In this document: positions 18,443 to 27,225 of the stretch, one piece after another
Position numbering within the stretch: the stretch's first letter is position 1
How the letters are laid out: each line of letters begins with the position of its first letter
Made by a program: the position numbers and the translations under genes
Notes under the pieces: generated by a model
The model's database searches: none
What the model was told of the DNA's origin: nothing
Seen by the model: only the letters and a program-made list of their open reading frames with translations
Assembly: GCF_001417815.1 (NCBI RefSeq)
Contig: NZ_BCFK01000023.1
Span: forward strand, 43,720-107,719
Reading direction: 5' to 3'
Length of the DNA: 64,000 nt
Source of the DNA: Bifidobacterium aesculapii
GTDB taxonomy: Bacteria > Actinomycetota > Actinomycetes > Actinomycetales > Bifidobacteriaceae

Positions 18443-20650
18443 TCACGCGTCGAGCGCCGCGCGGATGCGCCCCGCGACCGCGTCGACGGTCAGACCGTAG
18501 CGTTCGTCGAGTTCGGCGAGCGGCACACGGTCGGTGAACTCCTTGGCCGCGCCGAAGTTGAGGACGCGCATGCGGCGCGGCCCCGATTCCGCGGCCTCGA
18601 CCCCGGCGCCATGGGCCTCGGCGCCGTCGGTCTTCGCATCTGCGGATCCGGCACCATCCGCGCCGCCGTTCGCATAGTAGGCGGTCACCTTTTCGCCCCA
18701 GCCGCCTTCCAGCTGGCCGTCCTCCAACGTGACGACGAGACGGTGGCCGGCACGCAGCGACTCCAACGTTCCCGTATCGAGCGCGGAGCACTGCCGCGGG
18801 TCGATGACGGTCGCGTCGATGGGGGAGCGGCCGTCGGTACGGCCGTCACCGCCGTCGGATCCGCCCGCATTGGCCAGCTCGTCCGCCACCTGCAGCGCCA
18901 GCGGGTACGTGTTGCCGAGCGCGAGAATCGCCACGTCACGACCTCGCCGTGCCACCCGATACGCCAGCATCCGCGCGACGACGTCCGACTGTCCGGCATC
19001 CGGGTCCTCGGCGTACGCCGATACGGCCGCCGCACCGGACTCGTCGGATTCCCCGCGCAGCACCTCCTGCGGCGTCAATGCGCGGCCCAACGCGCGCTCG
19101 CGGTCGAGGATCGCCTGACCGGGCACGCGGATCACCACCGGGCCGTCCGGCGCTCCCGCGGCGCCCGCCGGCAGCGTCGCCCACGCGAGATCGGCGAGAT
19201 AGTCGCGCGTCGAGGTCGGTGCGAGCATCGGCACGCCGGGGATGTTCGCGAACATCGCCACGTCGTACGCGCCCGAATGCGTGTTGTCCGAACCGGACAG
19301 CCCGCCGAGGAAGTCGAGCACCGTCACGCGCGACCGGTTGAGGCTCATCTCCTGGAAGAACTGGTCGTACGCGCGCTGGAAGAACGAGGCGGTCGTCGCC
19401 ACCACGGGCGTGCCGCCGGCCTTCGCGATGCCGGCGGCGAACGTGACCGCGTGAGCCTCGGTGATGCCGCAATCCACGTAGTGCGCGCCGGCGCGTTCGC
19501 GGAAATCATGCGTGATGCCGTTCGAGCCGGGCGTCGCCGGCGAGATGACCACGAGCCCGGGTTCGGTGGGGAAGCGGCGTTCCAGCGCGGCCATCGCGAG
19601 TTTGCCGTAATGCTTGCGCGGGTCGTCCGGACGCCCCAGCGCACGGTCCGGCGTCTGCCAGTGCGACGCCTCGCACTGGCCTTCGTGCGGTGCCGCGTCC
19701 GGCAGGTCGCATTCGTCCGAACGCCACGGTTCGGTGTGCGAGACGTTGCCGGTCGGCGCGATGCCGTCCGCGGCGCCGGCGGCGAACGTCGCGCGCGGCG
19801 CGCGTTCAGCCGCGACGGCCGCGTGCGCGTCGCGCGCGACGATGCTCGCGCCGTCCGCGCGGGTGCCGGGGGCGAAACCGGCGCCCTTCAACGTGTGGAT
19901 GTGCACGACGATCGGATGGTCCGTCCCCTTGACCTCCTCGAACGCGGAGACGAGCGCGTCGACGTCGTTGCCGCGCGCCACGTACCGATAGTCGAGTCCG
20001 AACGCCTCGAACAGGTTCGGCTGCGCGGTGCCGCCGGACTCGCGCAGCCGCGCCAGCGGACCGTACATGCCGCCGAAATCGCCGGCAATGGACATCTCGT
20101 TGTCATTGACGATGATGATGAGGTTGCCGCCCTGTTCGGCCGCGTTGTTCAATCCCTCGAACGCGATGCCGGAACTGAGCGAACCGTCTCCGATCACCGC
20201 GACCACGTCGCCGATGCCGGCGCCGGTCGCGTCGCCCGCCGCACGCGCCATGTCGCGCGTCTTCGCCAGACCGCACGCCAGCGAAATCGACGTGCCGGTG
20301 TGGCCGAGCACGAACTGGTCGTGCTCGCTCTCCTGCGGGTTCGTGAATCCGGTCACCTCGTCGAAGCGCGACGGGTCGAGGTATGCGGCCGCACGGCCGG
20401 TGAGCATCTTGTGCACGTAGCTTTGGTGCGACACGTCGAACACGATGCGGTCGCGCGGCGAATCGAACACGCGGTGCAGGGCGACCGTCGCCTCCACCAT
20501 GCCGAGATTCGAGCCGATGTGCCCGCCGTGCCCATGCCCGTAGGCGAGCAGCGCGGCGCGGATCTCACGGCACAGCGCATGCAGGTCGTCGTGGGAGAGG
20601 GCCTTGACGTCGGCCGGCCCCGTTATCCGTTCCAACACGCCGTTCGTCAT
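18443..20650 (-). CDS. dxs: 1-deoxy-D-xylulose-5-phosphate synthase family protein
   Basis: Thiamine-diphosphate enzyme of the DXS/transketolase family, 735 aa. It has GHIGSNLGMVEATVALHRVF, SHQSYVHKMLTGR, the ThDP motif GDGSLSSGIAFEGLNNA and NDNEMSIAGDFGG, followed by the transketolase pyrimidine-binding and C-terminal domains. Details such as the NEMSIA..GG and GNDVDALVSAFEEVKGTDHPIVVHIHTLKG segments look closer to the Dxs-like paralogue subgroup than to housekeeping Dxs. An Ala/Asp/Gly-rich insertion (about residues 655-690) makes it longer than the usual 620-650 residues. ATG 20650 has AGGAGG upstream. Role in the MEP isoprenoid pathway is likely but a paralogous role is possible. Confidence 0.8.
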   Translation of the reverse strand: MTNGVLERITGPADVKALSHDDLHALCREIRAALLAYGHGHGGHIGSNLGMVEATVALHRVFDSPRDRIVFDVSHQSYVHKMLTGRAAAYLDPSRFDEVTGFTNPQESEHDQFVLGHTGTSISLACGLAKTRDMARAAGDATGAGIGDVVAVIGDGSLSSGIAFEGLNNAAEQGGNLIIIVNDNEMSIAGDFGGMYGPLARLRESGGTAQPNLFEAFGLDYRYVARGNDVDALVSAFEEVKGTDHPIVVHIHTLKGAGFAPGTRADGASIVARDAHAAVAAERAPRATFAAGAADGIAPTGNVSHTEPWRSDECDLPDAAPHEGQCEASHWQTPDRALGRPDDPRKHYGKLAMAALERRFPTEPGLVVISPATPGSNGITHDFRERAGAHYVDCGITEAHAVTFAAGIAKAGGTPVVATTASFFQRAYDQFFQEMSLNRSRVTVLDFLGGLSGSDNTHSGAYDVAMFANIPGVPMLAPTSTRDYLADLAWATLPAGAAGAPDGPVVIRVPGQAILDRERALGRALTPQEVLRGESDESGAAAVSAYAEDPDAGQSDVVARMLAYRVARRGRDVAILALGNTYPLALQVADELANAGGSDGGDGRTDGRSPIDATVIDPRQCSALDTGTLESLRAGHRLVVTLEDGQLEGGWGEKVTAYYANGGADGAGSADAKTDGAEAHGAGVEAAESGPRRMRVLNFGAAKEFTDRVPLAELDERYGLTVDAVAGRIRAALDA

Positions 20651-20796
20651 ATTCCCCGTTCCTCCTGATTTGATCCTTCTGCCGACGCAAGCCTAGACGT
20701 ACCGGTGCCCGCGCTCGCCCCGGCCGTCCGGATGCTCCCAACATCTCCGTAAATGCCCCGTCGCCCGCGAGTGACGTGGAAGAATGGGAGACGAAG

Positions 20797-20842
20797 CGGC
20801 GCCGTGGCCGTCGCGCGCATCGGCGCGGCTGCCACGGCGCCG
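20797..20842. terminator. Hairpin upstream of the MDR oxidoreductase
   Basis: 12-bp perfect inverted repeat CGGCGCCGTGGC/GCCACGGCGCCG (20797-20808, 20831-20842) with a 22-nt loop, in the leader 60 nt before the start. Could be a leader structure rather than a terminator; no T-run. Confidence 0.35.
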
Positions 20843-20901
20843 TGTCGAGGAGCACCATGGGTGCAGGGACACTATCGAAAGCACTATCGAAAGGAACGCC
20901 G

Positions 20902-21894
20902 ATGAAGGCCGTATACGCTTCCGGAACCGACAACGCCGACCCGCTCTCCAAGCTCACGGTGGGCGACATGCCCGAACCCGGACCGAAACCGTTGTGGTCC
21001 ACGGTGTCCGTCAGGGCCGTGACCGTCAACCACCATGACGTGTGGAGCCTCAGGGGAGTCGGACTGCGCGACGAGCAGACGCCGATGATCCTTGGTACCG
21101 ACGCCGCCGGCGTGCTCGACGAGGACGTGCCGGGACGCGGCGGCCCGAAGGCCGGCGACGAGGTCGTGCTGTACACGTTCGTCGGCACCGACGGCGCGGG
21201 CGTCGCGCCCGGCGAACGCCGCACCATCCTGTCGGAGAAATACCCGGGCACGATGGCCGAACGCACGCAGGTGCCCGCCGCGAACGTGTTCGCCAAACCG
21301 GCGAACCTCGGTTTCGCCGAGGCCGCGGCGCTCGGCACCAGCTGGCTGACCGCCTACTCGCTCCTGTTCCGCGCCGCCGACGTGCGCCCCGGCGACACCG
21401 TGCTCGTGCAGGGCGCGGGCGGCGGCGTCTCCACCGCGGCGATTCAGCTCGCGCACGCCGCCGGACTCGAGGTGTTCGTCACCTCGCGTTCCGAGGCCAA
21501 GCGTGCGCGTGCGCTGGAACTCGGCGCGCACGCCGCGTTCGAGCCGGGCGCACGCCTGCCGCGCAAGGTCGACGCGGTCATCGAATCCGTGGGCGCCGCG
21601 ACATGGTCCCATTCCGTCAGGTCCGTGCGCCCCGGCGGCGTCATCGCCGTATGCGGCGCGACCACCGGCGACCAGCCGGGCGCGGAACTCACGCGGATCT
21701 TCTTCCAGGACATCCGCGTGCAGGGCAACACGATGGGAACGCGCGAGGACTTCGCGCGATTGCTGCGCTTCGTCGAACACGCCGACCTGCACCCGGTGCT
21801 TGACTCGACGTTCACGGGGCTCGACGCCGCGCCCGACGCGTTCCGCCGCGTGATCGGCAGCGAGGTGTTCGGCAAGGTCGCCATCACCGTGTGA
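20902..21894 (+). CDS. Zinc-free MDR-family (quinone-type) oxidoreductase
   Basis: 330-residue medium-chain dehydrogenase/reductase. The catalytic domain begins MKAVYASGTDNADPLSKL, contains NHHDVWSLRG and GTDAAGVL, and the nucleotide-binding domain has VLVQGAGGGVSTAAIQLAHAAG. Typical structural-zinc cysteines are missing, so it resembles quinone/enoyl reductases rather than zinc alcohol dehydrogenases. The ATG at 20902 is preceded by GAAAGGA within a 12-nt tandem duplication CACTATCGAAAG (20873-20896). Monocistronic as far as can be seen. Substrate unknown; NADPH use is inferred from the family. Confidence 0.82.
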   Translation: MKAVYASGTDNADPLSKLTVGDMPEPGPKPLWSTVSVRAVTVNHHDVWSLRGVGLRDEQTPMILGTDAAGVLDEDVPGRGGPKAGDEVVLYTFVGTDGAGVAPGERRTILSEKYPGTMAERTQVPAANVFAKPANLGFAEAAALGTSWLTAYSLLFRAADVRPGDTVLVQGAGGGVSTAAIQLAHAAGLEVFVTSRSEAKRARALELGAHAAFEPGARLPRKVDAVIESVGAATWSHSVRSVRPGGVIAVCGATTGDQPGAELTRIFFQDIRVQGNTMGTREDFARLLRFVEHADLHPVLDSTFTGLDAAPDAFRRVIGSEVFGKVAITV

Positions 21895-22032
21895 CGCGCA
21901 TGGCGATGGTGCGGCGGCAGGCCGGGGGAGCGGGTTCGCGGGGGTTCGCGGGGATGCGCCCCGGCCGGGCGGTTACGGCGTGCGGCGGGTGTACAGTGAG
22001 ACCGTATTCTCAATAACGTGGAGGTAATGATA

Positions 22033-22530
22033 ATGACGGACAGCAAGCCCCAAGTGGCGGTCGTCATGGGCTCATCCAGCGACTGGGAGACCATGAAGCG
22101 CGCCTGCGACATCCTCGACCAGTTCGGCGTGGCCTATCACAAGCAGGTCATCTCCGCCCACCGCACCCCGGAGCTCATGGCCGACTTCGCGCACAACGCG
22201 CGTGCCAACGGGCTCAAGGTCATCATCGCCGGCGCCGGCGGGGCCGCCCACCTGCCGGGCATGATCGCCGCGCAGACCACGCTGCCCGTCATCGGCGTGC
22301 CGGTGCGCTCGCACGCGCTGTCCGGCTGGGATTCGCTGCTGTCCATCGTGCAGATGCCCGGCGGCATCCCCGTCGCCACCACGGCCGTCGGCAACTCCGG
22401 CGCCACCAACGCCGGCCTGCTCGCCGTGCAGATGCTCTCCGCGTTCGACGAGGGCCTCGCCGCCAAGCTGCAGGACTACCGCGATTCGTTGAAGGAGAAG
22501 GTGGCCGAGTCCAATGCCCAGCTTGTTTGA
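22033..22530 (+). CDS. purE: N5-carboxyaminoimidazole ribonucleotide mutase
   Basis: Class I PurE, 165 aa, converting N5-CAIR to [19 protein letters not shown] gives the phosphate loop; [27 protein letters not shown] and [32 protein letters not shown] are the family core. The start is placed at ATG 22033 because GGAGGT (22020-22025) is 7 nt upstream; ATG 22027 is too close. It overlaps purK by 17 nt, and the two act consecutively. Confidence 0.96.
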   Translation: MTDSKPQVAVVMGSSSDWETMKRACDILDQFGVAYHKQVISAHRTPELMADFAHNARANGLKVIIAGAGGAAHLPGMIAAQTTLPVIGVPVRSHALSGWDSLLSIVQMPGGIPVATTAVGNSGATNAGLLAVQMLSAFDEGLAAKLQDYRDSLKEKVAESNAQLV

Positions 22531-23746
22531 GGAAACCCACGGCGCCACGCAGATGCTCCAGCCGGGCGCCACGATCGGCATCATCGGCGGTGGCCAGCTC
22601 GGCCGCATGATGGCGCTTTCGGCCAAATACATGGGCTTCCGCATCGGCGTGCTCGACCCGACGCCCGACTGCCCGACCGCGCAGGTCGCCGACTTCCAGG
22701 TCGTCGGCGAATACGACGACAAGACCGCCATCCACGATCTCGCCGAGAAATCCGACGTGCTCACCTATGAGTTCGAGAACGTCGACGCCGACTCCATCGA
22801 CGAGGTGCGCCACCTGGTCGCAGCGCCGCAGGGCACCGACCTGCTGCGCGTCACCCAGGACCGCATCAACGAGAAGACGTTCATCAACAGGCACGGCATC
22901 GAGACCGCGCCCTGGCGCGAGGTCAACGACTTCGACGAGCTCGAGGCCGCCATCGACGACATCCACTACCCCTGCGTGCTCAAGACCCGTTCCGGCGGCT
23001 ACGACGGCCACGGCCAGCACGTGCTCAGGAACGACATGGATCTGGAAAAGATTCGCGCGCGCGGCGATCGTGGCGGCGGCTTCCCGCCGTCTATCCTCGA
23101 AGGGTTCGTCGACTTCGCGTTCGAGGCGTCCATCCTCGTCTCCGGCAACGGCAAGGACTACGTGACGTTCCCGATCGTGCGCAACGACCACCGCAACAAC
23201 ATCCTGCACATGACGATCGCCCCCGCCGAGGTCGACGCCTCGATCGCGCGGACCGCGCACGAGATGGCGCTGGCGCTCGCGAAGGGCTTCGAACTCGCCG
23301 GCACGCTCGCCATCGAGCTGTTCGTCACCAAGGACGACCGCGTCATCGTCAACGAGCTCGCGCCGCGCCCGCACAACTCCGGCCACTACACTATCGAGGC
23401 GTGCTCCATCGACCAGTTCGACGCGCACATCCGCGGCATCGCCGGATGGCCGCTCATCCAGCCGAAGCTCCTGAGCCCGGCCGTCATGGTCAATGTGCTC
23501 GGCCAGCATGTCCTGCCCACGCGCGCGCAGATCGCCACCCACCCCGAGTGGAACGTGCACGACTACGGCAAGGCGCAGCTGCGCCACAACCGCAAGATGG
23601 GCCACATCACCGTGCTCGCCGACGACACCGCCGCGACCGTCGACTCGCTGGAGGCCACCGGCTGCTGGGACGACCTTCAGGCCTACGCTCGGCCGTTCGT
23701 GCGGCCTGTGCCCGCCGGCGGGCGGCGCGGCGACGGGGAGGCGTGA
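22514..23746 (+). CDS. purK: N5-carboxyaminoimidazole ribonucleotide synthase
   Basis: ATP-grasp enzyme that carboxylates AIR to N5-CAIR with bicarbonate. [20 protein letters not shown] is the N-terminal nucleotide fold; [24 protein letters not shown] and [18 protein letters not shown] (the metal and nucleotide residues) are present. 410 aa, the usual size plus a short N-terminal extension [14 protein letters not shown]. Its start lies inside purE, so translational coupling is likely. The Fur-family gene follows 9 nt after the stop. Confidence 0.96.
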   Translation: MPSLFEETHGATQMLQPGATIGIIGGGQLGRMMALSAKYMGFRIGVLDPTPDCPTAQVADFQVVGEYDDKTAIHDLAEKSDVLTYEFENVDADSIDEVRHLVAAPQGTDLLRVTQDRINEKTFINRHGIETAPWREVNDFDELEAAIDDIHYPCVLKTRSGGYDGHGQHVLRNDMDLEKIRARGDRGGGFPPSILEGFVDFAFEASILVSGNGKDYVTFPIVRNDHRNNILHMTIAPAEVDASIARTAHEMALALAKGFELAGTLAIELFVTKDDRVIVNELAPRPHNSGHYTIEACSIDQFDAHIRGIAGWPLIQPKLLSPAVMVNVLGQHVLPTRAQIATHPEWNVHDYGKAQLRHNRKMGHITVLADDTAATVDSLEATGCWDDLQAYARPFVRPVPAGGRRGDGEA

Positions 23747-23755
23747 CCTTTCCGG

Positions 23756-24193
23756 ATGGCTGAACACATCGAACGTCAGACCAAGCAGAAGGACGCGATC
23801 CGCACCGCACTCGCCGGATGCGACGAGTTCATCTCCGCGCAGGACCTGCACCGCAGACTCGAGGATTCGGGATTGCGGATCGGATTGGCCACCGTGTACC
23901 GGCAGCTCAACGCGCTCGCCGACTCCGGCGCGGCCGACACGATCAGGCTCGACGGGCAGCAGCTGTTCCGCCTGTGCGGCGACGACGGGCACCACCATCA
24001 TTTGGTGTGCAAGCGGTGCGGCCGCACCGTGGAGATCGAACCGCCGAACGAGGCATGGCTGCGCGGAGTGGCTGGCAAGCATGGATTCACGGTGGAATCG
24101 CACACGCTGGAGGTCTTCGGCCTGTGCCCCGAATGCCAGCAGGAGACCACGCGGCCGGATGGCATGGCGCGATCGGCGCACGTCGACCGGTAG
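23756..24193 (+). CDS. Fur-family metalloregulator (first paralogue)
   Basis: 145-residue Fur/Zur-family repressor: winged helix at about 10-75 (FISAQDLHRRLEDSGLRIG, LATVYRQLNAL), then the dimerisation domain with DGHHHHLVCKRCGRTVEIE and the structural zinc pairs CKRC and LCPEC. It begins 9 nt after purK and is probably cotranscribed with it. A second paralogue at 28760 sits with the zinc genes, so this one may be the iron or general Fur/Zur of the genome; specificity cannot be read from sequence. A very long hairpin terminator follows 27 nt after the stop. Confidence 0.88.
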   Translation: MAEHIERQTKQKDAIRTALAGCDEFISAQDLHRRLEDSGLRIGLATVYRQLNALADSGAADTIRLDGQQLFRLCGDDGHHHHLVCKRCGRTVEIEPPNEAWLRGVAGKHGFTVESHTLEVFGLCPECQQETTRPDGMARSAHVDR

Positions 24194-24220
24194 GTCGTGA
24201 CCGCGCGCTGGCTGAACGGT

Positions 24221-24281
24221 CCTCCCATACGAAGAGCCCGCCGCCGAATCAGATTCGGCGGCGGGCTCTTCGTATGGGAGG
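24221..24281. terminator. Long hairpin terminator after purEK-fur
   Basis: Perfect 29-bp stem (24221-24249 with 24253-24281) and a three-base loop CAG. Unusually long for an intrinsic terminator. Confidence 0.75.
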
Positions 24282-24347
24282 GGTTGCCTCTCTTATTGAA
24301 CCGCAACCGCGATCATCGAATCCGAATCGCTCCAGTCCAACAATCGG

Positions 24348-24976
24348 GGGTGCGGTTCATTGCTTTGTGTTTTCGGGCACTGGGATGAGGTCGGCGGCGG
24401 TTTGTACGGAGAACGGCCCATTGCTCCGTGCAATCCGCCGTTAAGCCGTCGTCAGCGGCGGGAATTACGGAGCTGGCGGCTTGTCTCCGTATAATCCGCC
24501 GCTGGGGTGCGCTGCTGCTTCGTGTGGCTTCCGCTGGAGGGTTCTGTTGCTTCGTGTGGCTTCCGTTGGCAGCTTCTGCTGGCTGGCTCGGACGGGGGTG
24601 ATGTACTCGGACGGGACTGATGGGAGTATGGCGGTGTGCGCGAGGGGGAGTACGCCGCGCTTCTCACGGCCTTTTTCGCCGCCAGGTGCTGACCTGTTTG
24701 TGCTATCTCGTTGACGAGGGGTTGATACGGGGTACTGCGGACGTCTATGTGGCTTGCGAGGGGTGCCTGGACCGGGGTTTCACGGGGATTCCAGGCCGTG
24801 AGGGCCGGTATTCCGCCGTGCATACCCGGGATGTCGAGGTTTGGATACCCCTCGTAGCGCAGATGGGTGTTCGCAACGCGCGCGATGTACCCCTTGCAAC
24901 GAGGATGTGCTCTGGCAGGTTGGTGTCACACTGCGGGAAACACCGCTCAACCTGCCGAACAAGCATTGAAGCAATA
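24348..24976. repeat. Dispersed intergenic element, copy 2 (inverted-tail repeat)
   Basis: Related to 1753-2258 in the same orientation except for its last 63 nt (24914-24976), which are the reverse complement of the copy-1 tail. It has about 150 nt of additional sequence (24400-24560) containing two variants of a CTTCGTGTGGCTTCCG block. The possible long-range stem is kept in weaker form: GAGGGGTGCCTGGA (24757) against TTGGATACCCCTC (24841), mostly by G-U pairs. No convincing coding sequence on either strand. Confidence 0.75.
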
Positions 24977-25240
24977 CAGTACGGAAGTGAAATCCCGGCA
25001 TGAAACAAACACCTTGTATCTCGCGCCGCAAATTCGTTGATGAATTGACTGCCTCTCAGACCGCTTCGCGGGCCGGCTCCCCTGACAAGGGGAACTGGGA
25101 ATGAGATAAACGAATTAACGACGCAGGGCACTGGGTACGGGAACGGCATATCCAGCAAACCGCATATCCCCACGGGATACATCCTGCGCGTTGAATCTCG
25201 CAAGTCGCATCCAGCATGCTGCGACACGCCACAGATTGCT
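24977..25240. other. Intergenic region before the pilus locus
   Basis: No gene seen. Contains a small hairpin TCCCC/GGGGA near 25078-25095. The pilus promoter and operator lie at its right edge. Confidence 0.4.
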
Positions 25241-25260
25241 AAAATGAGAACCATTATCAA
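25241..25260. promoter_or_regulatory. Zur-type operator upstream of the pilin gene
   Basis: AAAATGAGAACCATTATCAA matches the box at 32949-32968 (ATAATGAGAATCATTATCAA) at 18 of 20 positions. It is 141 nt before the pilin ATG, a distance like that of the box before the zinc-binding lipoprotein at 33966. Sequence similarity is direct; Zur binding is inferred. Confidence 0.65.
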
Positions 25261-25400
25261 TAATTATGGAGGCGGCGAGCATCACCGCCTTGTATGGCCG
25301 AACGGGATATGACCCATCCCGCCCCGCGCCCCGCGGCTTGCCGTCGACGGGCGTGGCGGCCCTGTCACAGCTGCCTGAGGCAGATAGAAAGAAGGTGTCC

Positions 25401-27140
25401 ATGAAGGGCATGAGCAGAATCACCGCAGTGGGATGCGCAGCGGCGTTGTCCATATCGGCGCTGGCGGGTGTGGCGGCTCCGGCATTCGCCTCCACCGATG
25501 CCGCCGGAGATCCGGCCATCACCGACACGTCCATCGAAATCAGCGGCACGCCCACCGGCGTCTCCGGCGAGCACCGTTTCAGGGCGTACCGTGTCGGTAC
25601 GTACTCCAACGCCCGGGTGGAGGATGGCGTCCTGAAGGGCGTCGACGTCACCACCAACGAGAAATACGCCTCGGCGGCCTCGACGGCTCTGCACGAATCC
25701 GCAGGCGTCGTGGATTCCGACCCGCTGCGGTATGTGGCCACCGCATTCTCCGATCCCCAGGACAATGCGAAGCCATGGGACTCCAACCCCAAGCTGAGAG
25801 CGTTCGCCGACGCCCTCGCCAAAGACATCGTCTCCGGCGACACGGAGATCGAGCCCGACGAGGTCCTCGTCTGCAACGACCAGAACCGGTTCTTCGAGGT
25901 GGACGAAGGCATCTGGCTGCTCGTAGACGATCAGGGCATCGATTTCGGAGCGACCATCGGCTCGATTCCGATTCTCGTCTCCACCGACGCGTCCGGAGCG
26001 GCGTTCGACCTCGCGCATCCGCTCGGCAAGGTGAATCTGAAGAACCAGAACGTGCCCACGGTGGACCTCGCCTTGGCGGAGAAGACCGATAAGGGTGCGT
26101 TCCGCATCGTCGACCAGCCGGATTTCGCCATCGGACATGACTTCTACACGCAGGTCTCCACCACGATTCCCTCGTACACCGGGTATCCGCTGGGTGGGCG
26201 CATCTACTCGCTGGCGCTGGCGTTCGGCGAGGATGGCGGCGAGGACGGTTCCGGCATCGAATTCGACGGCAGCGAAGTGGTGGCGACCGTCACGTCCGTG
26301 GACGGTGCGACGGTGCAGAGGCTCGAGGCCGGCAAGGACTTCGACGTGACGCCCGGCGGCATCGCCACCATCGATTTCGGCAAGTACGTCAACGGACAGG
26401 GAGCGAACAAGGTGCTTGACGGAGGCTCCCTGACCGTGGATGCGAAGGTGCGGCTCACCGATGCCGCCGCCGTCTCCACGCCGCAGGACGTGGAAGGCAA
26501 TCCGATAACCTCGTCCCTGTCATACTCCAGCACGCCCACCGATCTGACGCATACCGCGCAGGCGTGCGCCAACGCTGCATGCGCGTTCGGCAGTGAAGAC
26601 AACTACGTCTACGCCTACACCTACGGGTTCGGCGTGACCAAAACCGACAAGGCCGATCCGTCCGAACTGCTGGGTGGCGCGGAATTCGTCGTCTCCGGCA
26701 GGGACGAGAAGTTCGTGACCGCCTCCGACGGCGATGCCAAGGGCACGGTCTCCGTCACGGGCGTGGACTCCGGCGTGCAGACCGTGCGGGAGACCAAGGC
26801 GCCTCAGGGGTATCCGGACTATGCGCTGCCTTCCTTCTCCTTCGAAGTGAAGCCGACGTTCGTCTCCGGCGCCACCTCCCGGCAGAAGAAGCTGCAGTCG
26901 GTCGAATACACCGATCCTCAGGACGATGTGCTCGGGCTGGTATCCCATGATCCGGGCGCCTCGGACTACCGTGTGGCGAACGTGAAGACCATCGCCCAGC
27001 TGCCGCTGACCGGTGGTGCGGGTATCACCGCGATTGTGGCGCTCGCCGTGGGATTGGGCGCGTTGGGAGTCGGCAACGTCGTCAAGGCGCGACTGCTCAA
27101 GACGGCGCGCCGTCGTTCGGCTGACCGGTTGTCCGCCTGA
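25401..27140 (+). CDS. Sortase-assembled major pilin (isopeptide-forming, LPxTG)
   Basis: 579-residue surface pilin. Signal peptide to about residue 32 (VAAPAFA), Ig-like pilin domains, E-box ETKAPQGY at 464-471 expected to form an intramolecular isopeptide bond, and a cell-wall sorting signal: LPLTG at 534-538, hydrophobic helix, then a basic KARLLKTARRR tail. A pilin-motif lysine is probably within KVNLKNQN (canonical VYPKN is not visible). ATG 25401 follows AGAAAGAAGG; an in-frame ATG at 25266 would add 45 residues that do not fit a signal peptide. The class C sortase follows 85 nt downstream. A Zur-type box precedes the gene. Confidence 0.88.
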   Translation: MKGMSRITAVGCAAALSISALAGVAAPAFASTDAAGDPAITDTSIEISGTPTGVSGEHRFRAYRVGTYSNARVEDGVLKGVDVTTNEKYASAASTALHESAGVVDSDPLRYVATAFSDPQDNAKPWDSNPKLRAFADALAKDIVSGDTEIEPDEVLVCNDQNRFFEVDEGIWLLVDDQGIDFGATIGSIPILVSTDASGAAFDLAHPLGKVNLKNQNVPTVDLALAEKTDKGAFRIVDQPDFAIGHDFYTQVSTTIPSYTGYPLGGRIYSLALAFGEDGGEDGSGIEFDGSEVVATVTSVDGATVQRLEAGKDFDVTPGGIATIDFGKYVNGQGANKVLDGGSLTVDAKVRLTDAAAVSTPQDVEGNPITSSLSYSSTPTDLTHTAQACANAACAFGSEDNYVYAYTYGFGVTKTDKADPSELLGGAEFVVSGRDEKFVTASDGDAKGTVSVTGVDSGVQTVRETKAPQGYPDYALPSFSFEVKPTFVSGATSRQKKLQSVEYTDPQDDVLGLVSHDPGASDYRVANVKTIAQLPLTGGAGITAIVALAVGLGALGVGNVVKARLLKTARRRSADRLSA

Positions 27141-27225
27141 TGGGTCTCGTTCGGTTCCGTGACGCCTCCGAGTGTGTCACGGAACCGAATGCGTTGTGAG
27201 GGATGTCGCCGGTTCGGGAGGAGTC

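Noticed and set aside
20788..20900. MDR oxidoreductase starting further upstream
   Set aside because: The upstream residues come from a hairpin and tandem repeat; MKAVYAS at 20902 is the family N-terminus with a ribosome site.
25266..25400. Upstream ATG extending the pilin by 45 residues
   Set aside because: The extension is not a signal peptide and the ATG at 25401 has the ribosome site and is followed by a normal secretion signal.
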